DNA of 64,000 nt from Rhodamnia argentea (GCF_020921035.1 NC_063158.1:7918001-7982000); one strand, 5' to 3'; counted from the first letter of the stretch, positions 47,540-59,462 are shown. The notes: generated from the letters alone by a model not told the origin. Numbers and translations are program-made.

Positions 47540-49212
47540 TGGTGTCGAAATCTAGCCTTTGTCCAATCGTCGACACAAGCTTGAGCTTCCACAAACTCCG
47601 GACTTAATCTTGAACGGCGAGAGTCCAAAACTAATCCTCTAGTGTTAAATGCTTGTTCAAATGCAACTGTTGAAGAAGGGGTTGCTAATATCTAGCGAGC
47701 GATGAGGGCAAGAACTGGGTAATCGATTGAGTGACTCTTCCACCACTTTAGGATTTGGAAATTTGTACTGTGTTCGGCATCATGAAACTCAAATTGAGTG
47801 GTTAAATATTTTTCTAATTTAGAAATACTACTTGTTGTAACTTTTTATTTTTTTGTCTACTCTTGAGCATATTGTACCCTCTACTAAGTGAACCACTAGC
47901 TTCGCTTTGTGAGGCAATATATTGTAAAGATTTACAATCACTTAAACTATATCTACTACAAAATTCTCCATATAATACTACTATAGATTCTTTAACCTCT
48001 TCTTGTATATTTGAAATATCTATTGCATCTTCCAAATGTAAACAATCATAATAATAAAAATTCAGATAATCTAGTAAACTATCTAATTTAATACGTTGAT
48101 AAAAAAATACCAACTAAATAGACAAGAGGAATTTTGAAATAATAATGCAACCATTTTTTTCGCATTACTAAAATAGTCCGAGCTAATTCAGTATCTTTTT
48201 TATATTCACTAAAAATATCACCAATATTAACACAATCTATTAAAAATAAATATGTAATAGGACAATAAATACCAGATAAAGTATTAGTAGCATCATTACA
48301 AATTTTCAAAAATTCTATTTTTTTTTTACAAACATCCCAATGTTGCGGAAGTAAAGTAATTTCTAGAATATTTTGGGAAAAAAACATACATAATAATCAA
48401 AAATTTGACGAAACAACTCGTAGGTAGAATTCCAAAGAGTCGGAATATCTTTTGGAAACCTTTTTGCCCTTCTCCCATGTTGTTTAGAAAATTTTCCCCA
48501 TGCTTTCGTAAAATGGACACGACTCCATAAAAATTTAATTGCACCCTTTATTGGGGCGAGAAAAGTCTTAAGAGTTCGTAAACCATCTTGTACACATAAA
48601 TTTAAAATATGGCAAATACATCTAATGTGAAAAAATTGTTCGCCAAAAGAGAGTTTACAAATATTTTTAAATCGGGAATGGAAGCGGTATTTGCGGCGAC
48701 ATTATCAAAACCAATTGAAAATACTTTATTTATCAAATTATATTCTTCTAAAACTTACCTAATTATTCTATAAATATTATGAGCTGAATGCTTTTAATAA
48801 AAAACTCAAAATGCAATAAGTCTTTTTTGAATGGTCAAGTCGTCACATATCCAATGACATGTGACACCCATATAAGAATGAATTTGCCAATGATCATTCC
48901 AAATACCGCTACCTAAATGCACACGTCCATTGAATTCCGTAAAAAATTTTGCCAAAGATTTTTTTTTGTATTTTATAAAGATGCAAAACTTCGCATTTAA
49001 GAGTAGTTTTGGAATAGTTGGTGCTTGCGGAACCAACCAGTATTTATCAAATATTTCAAATTAAAATTTTCACCAGCGTTAAACGGAGCATGATCAAGGG
49101 CAATATATTCAGCTAATGTTTGTTTATAAAGTACATCGGTGTAACGGAATAAAGGCTGAGTATTAAGATTAGCGTACTCGAAAATTTGTTGTTGCCTAGT
49201 GTCGATCCTCGC
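47540..49212 (-). pseudogene. hAT transposase body and dimerisation domain, decayed
   Basis: Pieces include YKQTLAEYIALDHAPFN (about 49,070-49,130), GWFRKHQLFQNYS, HIRCICHILNLCVQDGLRTL (about 48,560-48,630), IPTLWNSTYELFRQ (about 48,405-48,450), and near the C-terminus PSSTVAFEQAFNTRGLVLDS with RRSRLSPEFVEA (about 47,595-47,690), which is the hAT C-terminal dimerisation region. Many in-frame stops and shifts separate them. The element cannot encode its own transposase. Confidence 0.8.
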
Positions 49213-49605
49213 TTACGTTGGATGTTTCTTCGTCAGATGCCGACGGAATGTTCCGTAGTCGTCTCTTTTGGTAAATTTGTATGTTTGCAAACAATATCTA
49301 CAATTTATATTATACTTACCTTCGCTTTCATCATAAACCTTGTCGAAGTGCAGCCACAAATCGGATATACTCTCTTGGCCCTTTCGTTCCGGCTCATTTG
49401 CCTTCGATGTTTCTTCGATACCGGTAGGAGGATGAATACTTTCTTGTATTGTGACGTGTTTGACGTTCGGAATGGGAACCACATTGATATTATCATCGTC
49501 GTTTTCCCAATATGTATATTCACGAGGATCATATCTAGGAATAGGATACTCAGAATCTCCCATCGCCATCTTGGCTTTTCTAGTATTTCTGCTTCCACTT
49601 GCCAT
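49213..49605 (-). CDS. hAT transposase N-terminal part, BED zinc finger
   Basis: The 130-codon frame starts MASGSRNTRKAKMAMGDSEY. The BED finger is visible near the end (SDLWLHFDKVYDESEGKYNI, NCRYCLQTYKF, TFRRHLTKKHPT) with the C-x2-C and H-x4-H ligands. A stop follows HPT. The rest of the transposase continues beyond it in broken frames, so this is the longest intact piece and not a full gene. Confidence 0.8.
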   Translation of the reverse strand: MASGSRNTRKAKMAMGDSEYPIPRYDPREYTYWENDDDNINVVPIPNVKHVTIQESIHPPTGIEETSKANEPERKGQESISDLWLHFDKVYDESEGKYNINCRYCLQTYKFTKRDDYGTFRRHLTKKHPT

Positions 49606-50038
49606 TTTTGAGAAAATTGATCGGAAATCCGATTGAGAGAATTGAGCAGATTGAGAGAATTGGAGAGAATTGAGAGGATTGTTGAGAGGATTTGTGAGAA
49701 AAATGAAAGAGGGAAGATAGGTATTTATAGAAAAGGAGAGGGTTATTTAACTTAAAAAAAAATTGGGGGGCTTAAATTTGGCCGTTGCAATTTGCAATGG
49801 CTTGAGGAGCCGTTGGGGGGGGGAAGGGGAAGAGCCCCCCCTTTTATTTATTATTTTCTTAGGGGTCGGAACCTGCGGTTTCGAGCCAATTTCGACAATT
49901 GTGAAACCGGAACCGGCCCTTGAAGGGCCAATTCCGGTTCCGGGTTGGAACCGTGGGCTCGGTCAACGGGCCGGTTCCGAGCCAGTCAATGAGCCGGTTC
50001 CGGGCCCTCGGTTTCGAATGGCCACGTCTAGTATTCAC

Positions 50039-50687
50039 GACCTCGATCAAATCTCAATGCTTTTGTTTTCTTATCTAATTGATTTTCCATTAAGGTCATA
50101 TATTTCTCAAAGCAACTTAATGCTTCGGATTTATGAGAAATCAAATAAACATATTTGAATCGAGTGTAATCAAATATGAAAGTGATAAAGTATACAACCC
50201 CATGCCTTGCCCTTACATTCATTGGGCCATAGATGTCAGCATGAAGTAATTGCAATGGAAATCCATCTCTTGTTTCTTTGCCAAATGGTTTTCGAGTTAT
50301 TTTTACCACTAGGCAATGCTTATAAGTGGGCAATTCAACTTTCTCAATATTGCCCATTAATCCCTCTTTGGCTAATTTGTTAATACATTGTTGGCTAATA
50401 TGACCAAGCCTAGCATGCCACACGTTCACATCATTATCACTAGAATGGGAAGATGTAAACAGCTAATAACAAACATTCACATTAGTGTTTTTAACATCCA
50501 ACACAATAAAGCTATCAACAAAATAACTTGAACCATAGAAAGTTGTACCCAATAACAAATCCACACCATTGTCATGAAAATTCATACAGAAATTGAGTTT
50601 GATTAAAACCAACACAGAGACAAGATTCCGACGAATCTCTGGAGCATATAGGACATCGTGCGGGAACAAAGTACGACCACCGCGCAT
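50039..50687 (-). pseudogene. Copia integrase, N-terminal and core part
   Basis: GRTLFPHDVLYAPEIRRNLV is the linker before integrase. VWHARLGHISQQCINKLAKE begins the HHCC zinc domain, but the first Cys of the C-x2-C pair is Tyr (LPTYKHCL). The catalytic core follows with LLHADIYGPMNV (first Asp kept) and ALRFDRGREY (second Asp kept). The frame is cut at 50038 by the hAT target duplication and resumes at 47133. Confidence 0.88.
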
Positions 50688-50693
50688 GATAAG

Positions 50694-51698
50694 TTAACAT
50701 GTGTCAATTCCTTTAACTTCCACTCTAGAGTTATTCTCCACATAGATCCACTTTGCTCTACGTGAAATTCGTCGAAATTCCACAAAAGTATTTCTATTTC
50801 TTGCTACATGGTCTATGGCGCTTGAGTCTATAGTCCACAAAGAATGAGATTCAATTAGAAATATAGAACTTGATACATAACTAACACTTTTAAGTGTATT
50901 AAGGGTTTCTACTTTCTTGGGCTTGCCACAGTAGCAAGCGAAATGACCCTTTTTGCCACAATTATAACATTTCACCCTTGAAATGTTTTTCTTAAAAGGA
51001 CGCTTCCCTTTTCCATGCTTATCAAACTTTGATTTCTTACCGGATGGTTCCGCTCCTTTACTTTTCCTCTTCATGAACTTGCTAAGATGCTTACGCTTGG
51101 AGCCCAAAGCTCCATGTGAGCTAGAGCCCATAAAATACACATCAAATTGTATTTTAGCCGCCGGAAGGCGATCCTCCTCCAGCTCATTCTCATTGTGGGT
51201 TAGGTTAATTTTCATGTGCTACCGGTTATGGGGCAAAGAGCGGATCACTGCCTACACTTGTTGTTCATCAGATAATGTGTGACCTGCATCCTTCAGTTCA
51301 CTAATCATGTTCAACATTTTTCTCAAATGCTTCTTCATATTATGCCCATGTAGCATCTTATATGTGTCAAATCTAATTGTAAGATGTCTCACCTTGGTGA
51401 CCGAAGTCTGCCCAAATCTAGCCTTTACTACGTCCCACATATCTTTTGCATTCTCATGCTACCCGAACTCTCGCATGATATCATTATCCATGCTGCTCAA
51501 CAACGTAATGCGGGCAGTTGAGTTCTTTTTCTTCCAAGCAATGAAGACTTCATTATCCCTCCTGTGTTGTGCAGTAGTTCCATCCTTTAGCTCTTCTAGC
51601 ACATACTGGATTTTCATATTCCAGATCTCATAATTTTCACCATTTAACTTCTCGCCCTTATTGAGCTCGACCACAATATTCTTTGAAGCCGTTGCCAT
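50694..51698 (-). pseudogene. Copia gag and protease region
   Basis: The frame starts at 51698 (MATASKNIVVELNKGEKLNG) and runs through WKKKNSTARITLLSSMD to a TAG after MREFG. It continues as MWDVVKARFGQTSVTKVRHL, then QQV-TAG, then a further frame with a zinc knuckle CYNCGKKGHFACYC (about 50,927-50,970). The protease motif reads WTIDSSAIDHV where the family has DSGA, so the flap-side Gly of the active site is Ser. At least three premature stops are present. These are dead coding remnants. Confidence 0.88.
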
Positions 51699-53418
51699 TG
51701 TATCTGAATATGAAGTAAATTAGACATTTTGTACAAATTATTAAAGTCTATTTGAATGCAACAAATGCATGATATTAATGCATTTTAATTGTATTAATAT
51801 ATAGTTTCATAATAGACCCTAGAATCAATAGTTCACTAAGTTCCCCATTATCTTCTAGGAATTCTAATTTAAAACTAACATCAATACAATTATTCAACTA
51901 TGTTCATCATAAAGTTACCAAAACTTATGAATACTCCCACGCAAATATATAACAAATATATATATCATTGCATTAAATAAGCAAATTCCAATTTCAAAAC
52001 AGAACATCAATTCAACAAAAATAAGTTCCTAAAAGTTTCCTATACATACATAGGAATAAAACTATCAAAAGAAAGGTTTAAATATAATTACGTGTTATCA
52101 CCCTATTTTTGGTTTGAAGATTGACCCATGTAACCTCCCTCGTACAAGGAAGAGATTCCTCGATGTCTCTAAGAGGATTTTCGATTAAATTACGAACTCA
52201 TATCGACACCTTTAGAAAACCCCTTTGAGGACCTTTGGTTTTACACCATGGCGCATTCTACCTGCGTCAAGACCCATTCATTTCAAGCGACGACGTCTTT
52301 GTTGTGTCAATCCTTATGAATTCGTGCAAAAAATGTAGCACGAACTTTTTGTATGTGATGTGATCAAGCCATGTACGAGTGATCAATTCATGCCACTCCT
52401 CGGGCATGTAGTTCCTCGGTGCATAAAACGCATCATCCGGGGTCACTTCTTGTCCATCCCAAATGATCCCTTAGATCTTGTTGTTGACTGTTTTCACATG
52501 GGTTATAATGTTACAAACATTATTCCATCGATAATTGCCCAATGCCTCAATTTTCACATCAAGGGCTCGTCTTTGTTTAGGTCTCCGTGGCCTTGAAGGT
52601 GTTTTTGCATTTCGCACCTTCCATTTTTTCCTAGGTCCCGACCTCAATGACATTGTTCTTGCAACGAATGCAGAACAAAGTGGATTACTAAAATCAATCA
52701 ATTATGTAATAATTATGAACATATCATAACCAAGGATACCCAAATTAAATACCATATAAGCCACTCTAGATTGAACGACCGTTTTTTTTTTTTTGTCAAC
52801 GGTCAATGGTCAACGGGTCGGATCTCGAGTTGGGTCCAGGCCGGGTTATAGTTGGGTCACGGGTTGAGTTCAACTAATAACAAAACCGGATCTAGAACGT
52901 CCTGAACCGAGTTTAGGAAAAATCTCAAATAGGGTTGGAATAGTTTAAACCGAGCTCAAGATAAGGAAAAGCTGGAAACCGAGCACCCCGCACGCGCCAC
53001 GCACGTGGGTGCGTGAGGCCCACGCTTGTCAGACCCCTTCGGCACGTGCGATGCATATAGGTTGCTACGGTGGCGAGCCACCCCTCAAATTGCTCGTCTC
53101 GTCGATATGAACACAATGGTATATTCAAAACTAACTTTTGTTGAACAAAAATTGACGAAAAAACGACCAAACGTTGCTGCCTCGAGGGAGTCTGCCATGT
53201 GGCGGCGCGTGGCGCGAGTACGACTGCTCCCGGCATTGCCTTGTGATGGGCGACCACTCAAAATTTTCGTTTCCTCGAGCCCATTCTAATGGTATATTCA
53301 AAAAAATATTTTTGTTTCATAGAACATAAATAATTCCTAATGAACAAGAACGACGTAATTAGGGTTTTCTCTCTCTAAAAAACTATTAAATAGGAAAACA
53401 ATCAGGAAACAAGAAATT
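51699..53418 (-). other. Copia leader region between primer-binding site and gag
   Basis: Unusually long (about 1.7 kb) for a Copia leader. It contains open but unrecognised text on the minus strand around 52,330-52,700 (PRKKWKVRNAKTPSRPRRP, then ALDVKIEALGNYRWNNVCN) that could be captured host sequence, and a GC-rich part at 52,800-53,290 with an internal duplication. No gene is supported. Confidence 0.5.
53062..53313. repeat. Direct duplication inside the Copia leader
   Basis: The segments at about 53062-53140 and 53232-53313 share TTG..A/TG.TGG.CGA.CAC.CCTCAAA, then TCGTCTCGTCGA-like text, and both end AATGGTATATTCAAAA...TTTTGTT. The period is about 170 bases, imperfect. Confidence 0.55.
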
Positions 53419-53433
53419 CGACTACGATACCAA
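53419..53433 (-). other. Copia primer-binding site
   Basis: On the minus strand TTGGTATCGTAGTCG directly follows the LTR end GTATCCAACA. The TGGTATC start matches the initiator methionine tRNA 3' end used by most plant Copia elements, with later mismatches. Confidence 0.75.
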
Positions 53434-53735
53434 TGTTGGATACTAAATCCTATCAATCTAAAATCAAATTAGCGAAAACATGCCCAATTCACCACTTGTA
53501 TCGCTGATCAGAATGAGTATATCACGAGGACATACCGTAATCACCACGGACTAGATGCCCCTTTGCGATCTCAAGAGTTCATTCGTGTCGAACGCGATTC
53601 AACAGTGAGGAGGAGAGTGTGTCGTTGTTCTTCTCTATTCTCTTGAATGTGACAGATCACAAGTGAAAAGGGGGAGAGCATATATTTATGTCTCCGAAGA
53701 GACGTGACTTTTCATGTTTGAATTAGTAGATAACT
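53434..53735 (-). mobile_element. Copia 5' LTR, truncated by the CACTA element
   Basis: On the minus strand it ends GTATCCAACA next to the primer-binding site and holds a TATA-like ATAAATATATGC near 53,680. Its outer part is cut at 53736 by the CACTA terminus. The first 155 bases match the fragment at 40856-41010. Confidence 0.85.
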
Positions 53736-53759
53736 CACTACAAAAAAACACGGATTTAG

Positions 53760-54555
53760 CCACGAACTATTTGCGGCGAAAAAATTTCGTCGCTAATTTG
53801 CGACGAATATAGCGACAAAATACATATTCGTCGCTATTTGCGCTTGAATTAGCGACGCAACCGATCGTCGCTCATTAGCGACACATTTAGCGACTACACA
53901 AAAAGTCGTCGCTAATTTGAGACGAAATTAGTCACGAAACATTGTTCGTCGCTAATTTGCAACGAAATTAGCCACGAAAAAAATTTCGTCGGTAAATTGC
54001 AACGAAATTAGCCACGAAACCAATTTCGTAAGCTAAATTGCAACGAAAATAGCCACAAAAAATGTCGTCGCATATTAGCAACGAAAACGGCCATGAAAAT
54101 ATTATTCGTCGTTATCATTTTGCGACAAAAATATTATTACGTCGCTATTACTTTGCGACGAAAATATTATTCGTCGCCAATTAGCGACGCAATTCTACGT
54201 TTGGTCGCTAATTTGCGACGAATATATGTTTTCGTCGCAAAATATTTTCTTAAATGTTAGCGACGAAGTGTTATTTGCGTCGCAAAATTAGCACTATTAA
54301 TAAAAAAATTTAAATTAGCGACAAAGAAGTGTTTCCGTCGCTAATTTAGCGGCGAATAATATATTCGTTTGCTAAATTAGCGACGAACGGGTTACTGTCG
54401 CTAATTGTCTTCTTTAACATTAGCGATGAAAATTGTTGTTCGTCGGTAATGTGCGACGGACATTGGTTTCGTCGCTAAAGCCACCGACAGTTTTCGTACT
54501 CCAATTTCAAATTGCGTCGGCACCACATATTTTTCGTCGCGAAATTCGTGGCTGA
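53760..54555. repeat. CACTA subterminal palindrome array 1
   Basis: Many copies of a degenerate unit around TTCGTCGCTAATTTGCGACG, with variants such as AGCGACGAA and GCAACGAAATTAGCC. The units lie in both orientations because the core is nearly self-complementary. This array is the most diverged of the three. Subterminal repeats near the ends are typical of CACTA elements and bind the TNPA-type protein. Confidence 0.85.
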
Positions 54556-54702
54556 GTAAAAGTTCACCCTTTAATACGACATTACCTTCTCTCTCTGCAC
54601 TCCTCTTTTGCCCGCTCTCTTCTCTCTTCTTCCTTCTGTTTTGCGTTCCGTCTTCTCTCCCTTCTATTTTTATTTGTGCCTTATGGTAATCGTAGAATTA
54701 AT

Positions 54703-55575
54703 TTTGTTTTTATTTCACTATTTTCTTCTACCAATTGCCATAAGCTACATGAATCTTAACTAATTTTCCTTTTTTCAGGTACATGTCCACTTGAAAGTCT
54801 CGTAATCCAGGTGAACCTTGCAATTTTTATCAAATTGATCACTTTCTCCTACAAAAAATACAATCAGATACTTGGGTAAGTCTTATTGACAATGTAACTT
54901 TTTTTTTTCAATTTGAAAGTAAAGTTGAGCTCGTGAATCAAAATAAGTTATGCTATATGTGTAAAAAATTGTAGTAATGCACAATTAGCGACAATATTTG
55001 TGCCATTATTCCGTTGGATTGTTCATATAGGGTTGCGGTGAATTTCGTCGGTGGTTGGGGAGGATGCGGTGTAATTAGCGGCGAAAACAAGACATTCGTC
55101 GCTAATTAGCGATGAAAATTATAATTTCGTCGCTAATTAGCGACGAAAAAATACATTCGTACGCTAATTAGCGACTATAAAAGGACTTTACGTCGCTAAT
55201 TAGCGAGAATGCATTTTTTTGTCGCTAATTAGCGACGAATGTATTTTTTTCGTCGCTAATTAGCGACGAATGAATTTTTTTGTCGCTAATTAGCGACGAA
55301 TGAATTTTTTGTCGCTAATTAGCGACGAATGAATTTTTTCGTCGCTAATTAGCGCGAAATTCCACTTTGTCGCTAAGTAGAATAAATTACATCCGCCTAT
55401 TTCACCATTTTCTTCTATCAATTGCCATAAGCTTCATGAATCTTATGTAATTTTTTTTAAGGTACATGTCCATTTCAAGGACTAGCAATCCAAGTGAACA
55501 TTGCAATTCTTATCAAATTGATCATCTTGTACTATAAATATTTCAGTGAAATACTTGGGTAAGTCTTCTTCGGAT
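54703..55575 (+). repeat. Duplicated exon-like segment
   Basis: Segments at about 54703-54880 and 55396-55573 share ATTTTCTTCTA.CAATTGCC, ATAAGCT.CATGAATCTTA, GGTACATGTCCA.TT, ATCAAATTGATCA and ATACTTGGGTAAGTCTT. In both, a T-rich stretch ending in (C/A)AG stands before GTACATGTCC and TTGG|GTAAGT follows. Each copy therefore looks like a non-coding exon (54779-54875 and 55462-55558) with splice borders. The second copy lies just 5' of the TNP2 start. Confidence 0.75.
55070..55375. repeat. CACTA palindrome array 2
   Basis: About ten copies of the palindrome CGTCGCTAATTAGCGACG (a perfect 18-base self-complement) or close variants, spaced by short T-rich or AT-rich stretches at a period of about 25-30 bases. 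It lies between the two exon-like duplicates upstream of the TNP2 gene. Confidence 0.95.
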
Positions 55576-55723
55576 GGTATATTTTTTTTTCCCCTTAAGT
55601 AATTATTGCGTCACGGATAGAATTTTAATTTTCACGATTTTATGGTTTTAATTAAGAATATTAAATTGTAGATGTGATATTTTTAATATTTGATGAGATT
55701 TTTTAATATTTATACGGGACACA

Positions 55724-58700
55724 ATGCAAAGAGACGGGGCTTGGATGTATAATAAGAATTTACGGGCGACGAGGATTGGTGATGAGTTTTGTCTTGGGTT
55801 GGAACAGTTTTTGGAATTTGCTAGTAGTAAATTTGAGTTCATGGATGGAAATAAGTTAAGATGTCCGTGTAAAAAGTGCGGTAATAGTAAATTTCATGTG
55901 TGTGACAAAGTTAGAGAACATCTTTGTAGATTTGGGTTCCTCCGAACTATTATAATTGGACTTGCCATGGTGAACCATTTATATCTGATGAAGAATATCA
56001 AAGAAGTGATCAATTCTCGGTTAGGGAAGAATGTAGCTACTATAACCAATTGAACCCATATCGGAGGATGGTGATTGATGTAGCTGGTCAAAATTTCGTG
56101 TCGGAATCGAACCATGCGAGTACTAGTTTTGCTCCTACATTTGAACAAATAGGTACTAACTATGCATCACAATTGGAAGAAGCGGGAGTAACGAGGTTTT
56201 GATGAGAATGTGCCCAACGAAACTTTTACATCTAATCGGTTCTGGGAAGTGTTGAAAGCGCGAGATGAACCTTTATGGGCGGTTGTGATAACCACTCTAA
56301 GTTATCGGTGTTTGCAAGATTGTTAAACATCAAGGCGAGCATAATGTGTCCGAGAATTGCTTCAACTCTTTTGTTGCGTAATGCGGGAAGCAATGCCTCG
56401 CGATAACATCATGCCAAGTGATTTTTACGACATGAAGAAGCTAGTGGATAACTTAGGTCTTCCGGTTGTAAGGATTGATGTATGTAGTAGGGGTTGTATG
56501 TTATATTGGAGAAACGATGAAAATGTCGAATCTTGCAAATTTTGTGGCCAAGAGGTACAAGATTAGCGGGAGGCAGGGTCGTAATAAGAAGCGTAGACCA
56601 TGCAAGCAATTGTTTTATCTGCCTTTAATCCCCAGGGTTGCAAAGGCTTTATGCGTCTGAAGCCACTGCTGAACACATGACTTGGCATGCAAATCATGAA
56701 ACAGAGGAGGGTCTGATGTGTCATCCTTCAGATGCGGAGGCATGGAAACGGTTTGATAAAACATACCCGAATTTGCGATGGAGCCTCGAAATATCGGGTT
56801 AGGTCTTTGTGCCGATGGATTTGCCCCATTTGGAAAATCGGGGAAAAAGTTATTCATGTTGGCCGGTTATCTTAACTCCGTACAATCTTCCACCTGGTAT
56901 GTGCATGAAGACACCTTACATGTTTTTGACATTGATCGTGCCTGGCCCGCAAAATCCGAAAAAGTTGATAGATGTTTATATGCAACCATTGATTGCGGAG
57001 TTACGGCTATGGGATGAAGGTATTCTTACGTATGATGTTTCTTGATCAAACATTTGTAATGAAGGCTGCACTTCTTTGGACGATAAATGACTTTCCGGCT
57101 TATGGGATGTTATCCGGATGGAGTACTTGGTATTTTAGGATGTCCGATTTGTATGGAGAGATCAAAGTCATTCGATTAAAACACGGTAAAAGGCCGGCTA
57201 TTTTGGTGTCATGAGACAATTTTTGCCCATAAATCATACATTTCGAAGGAATAAGAAAGAGTTTATCAAGAATAAGATTGAAAGAACACCCCCACCATTG
57301 AGGTTGACCGGTGATCAAATTTGGGAGCGAGTTCATGACTTTCCAACTGTTGTTGAAAACCCCCATGGCACAACTATTGCGTATGGAAGCACACATAAGT
57401 GGACTAAGCGCGGTATATTTTGGGATCTACCATATTGGAAGACCCATGTTGTTCGTCATAATCTTGATCTCATGCACATAGAGAAGAATGTTTTCGAGAA
57501 TGTCATAAATACCGTGATGGATGTCCTTTGGAAAAACGAAAGACAACTTGAATGCAAGAAAAGATATGAGAGTTATTTGTGATCGGCCGGCACTAGATGT
57601 GGATGCAAGCAGCGGGGGACCAAAACCAAAAGCGGTTTACACATTGAACAGGGGAGCGGAGACGGGTTGTTTGTCAATGGTTGAAATCCATACGATTTCC
57701 GGATGGATACGCTTGAACCTCGAGAGATGTGTTGATTTGAATGAATGCAAGGTAACGGGTTTGAAGAGCCATGATTGCCACATATTTATGGAAAGACTAC
57801 TTCCAATAGCTTTCAAGGAACTTCTACCAAATTTTGTATGGGGCGCCATCACGGAGTTAAGTAATTTTCTTCATGATATTTGCTCGACGGTGTTAAAAGC
57901 ATCACACATGGAGAAGTTGGAGAGAGATATTCCAATCATTCTTTGCAACTTAGAAAGAATATTTCCTCCATCGTTCTTTGATTCAATGGAGCATCTCTTA
58001 GTTCACTTGCCTTATGAGGCCAAAGTTGCGAGTCTGTCCAATTTCGATGGATGTATCCATTTGAGAGGTAAAATATATTTTTAATAAATTTGAAATTACT
58101 TTATCACTTATTATGTTCGATAAACTTTTTCCCATTGCAACTAGGTTTTTATATCATTTGAAGAAAAAAGTGAAGAACAAGGCATGTGTTGAAGCTTCAA
58201 TTTGTAATGCATATATTGTGGAAGAAGTGACAACATTTGCATCATATTATTTTGAGCCGCACGTGCGGTGCAAGAGGCGGAAAGCGGGAAGAAATGATGA
58301 AGGGCCCATTGATCCCAATTGCAAATCGTTCTCTATTTTCAATTATCTTGGTAGACCAAGTGGCGCATGTAAGTTTCGTAATTTAAGCGACGAAGAATGG
58401 CGAGCGGCGCATACATATATTTTGTGAACTGTCCGAAGTGGAGCCATACTTCGAGTAAGTGTACTTTTGCAAATATATTTATTATGTGTCAATCGTTCGC
58501 TAATATATAAATGGTATTTGTTAATAGGATTTTCCAAACTTCAATGTATGGACTACCATCAAATGAGTTTGAACGTTTGTGCGATGAAGAATTTGCGGCT
58601 TGGTTTCAAACATATGTAAGTTGCCTATGGATGAAAAGCAAGTTATTAATATTTCATAAAACATTAATTAAATAAATATTATTGACTTTGCATGTGTGAC

Positions 58701-59462
58701 TTCGGGTTCACGATAATCGTGATCAAGTCGAAGAGCAAGGATTGCTATATCATCCGTCATGGGGTCCACAAAGAAAGGTACGAACTTGGCCGGCATATTT
58801 CATAAACGGGTACAATTTTCACACACGGAGTATGGAATGGGAAAAGCCACAATGAATAGTGGTGTGTGTGTTCGGTCATCCAATGGTGGCAATGCGAAAG
58901 ATGATTTTTATGGCTTGTTGGATGAAATCATAGAAATAGAGTACCCTGGACCATTAATGCGGGTTGTGTTATTGAAGTGCATGTGGTTTGACCCCATCGG
59001 AGGAATGAAGGTGCATACGAAGTTTAATTTGGTTGAAATAAATCACAAGAAAAGGTATATGAAATATGAACCATTTGTCTTGGCACAACAAGCAATTCAA
59101 GTATATTACGCATCGTATCCTAGTTTGAAGCGCGACAAAGCTGATTGGTGGGCTGTATGTAAAACGAAAGCACGAAGAAAAATCGAGGAACCTGGAAGGA
59201 TACGGCGTATCAACAAGATGAAGTTTGTAACACCGTTCAAGTTGAGGAATACAATATTCCGACTTTACGAGATCCATGTGGAGCGGTGATAGATGTAGAC
59301 CCAATTGAAATTCGTGAATCAAATGTAGAAAGTGATGAAGAATCCGATTTCGTGACGGAGGATGACGATGATGCTCATGAAGAAGACGAAGACGAAGGCG
59401 AAGATGAAGATCAAGACGAAGATGAATGTGAAGATGAAGATGATGACGAAGACGAAGATTGA
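55724..59462 (+). pseudogene. TNP2-type CACTA transposase, frameshifted
   Basis: It starts MQRDGAWMYNKNLRATRIGD with the transposase-associated zinc region (LRCPCKKCGNSKFHVCDKVR, EHLCRFGF). A frameshift near 55,940 moves the expected NYYNWTCHGEPF to another frame. TNP2 pieces follow: CSRGCMLYWRNDENVESCKF, HMTWHANHETEEGLMCHPSD, YNLPPGMCMKTPYMFLTLIV with PGPQNPKKLIDVYMQPLI, and WDLPYWKTHVVRHNLDLMHI. Then come a DUF4218 region (LPIAFKELLPNFVWGAITEL, MEHLLVHLPYEAKVASLSN), a C-terminal DUF4216 region (VVLLKCMWFDPIGGMKVHTK) and an acidic tail of Asp/Glu ending in TGA at about 59,462. Several introns and at least three shifts or stops mean it is unlikely to be active. Confidence 0.88.

Larger units (their letters stand above)
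47142..50030 (-). mobile_element. hAT transposon inside the Copia integrase, 8-bp target duplication
   Basis: The termini are perfect inverted repeats, TAGACGTGGCC at 47142 and GGCCACGTCTA ending at 50030. The 8-bp duplication GTATTCAC stands at 47134-47141 and 50031-50038. Subterminal regions on both sides are packed with GGAACCG/CGGTTCC motifs, as expected for transposase-binding sites. Total length is 2889 bases. It contains one recognisable but decayed transposase gene on the minus strand. The intact target duplication and ends suggest a fairly recent insertion into an already old Copia element. Confidence 0.95.
44650..51698 (-). mobile_element. Ty1/copia retrotransposon internal region, degenerate and split by hAT
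   Basis: Reading leftward from 51698, gag, zinc knuckle, protease, integrase, reverse transcriptase and RNase H follow in Copia order. Every part is broken by stops or shifts. The region is interrupted at 47142-50030 by a hAT element. The primer-binding site and the 5' LTR lie at 53419-53735, after a leader of about 1.7 kb. The 3' LTR end is probably the fragment at 40856-41010, with later insertions between it and the RNase H end. Confidence 0.9.

Noticed and set aside
49186-49611. A 141-codon plus-strand ORF in the hAT element
   Set aside because: Antisense to the BED-finger transposase frame, which has recognisable ligands.
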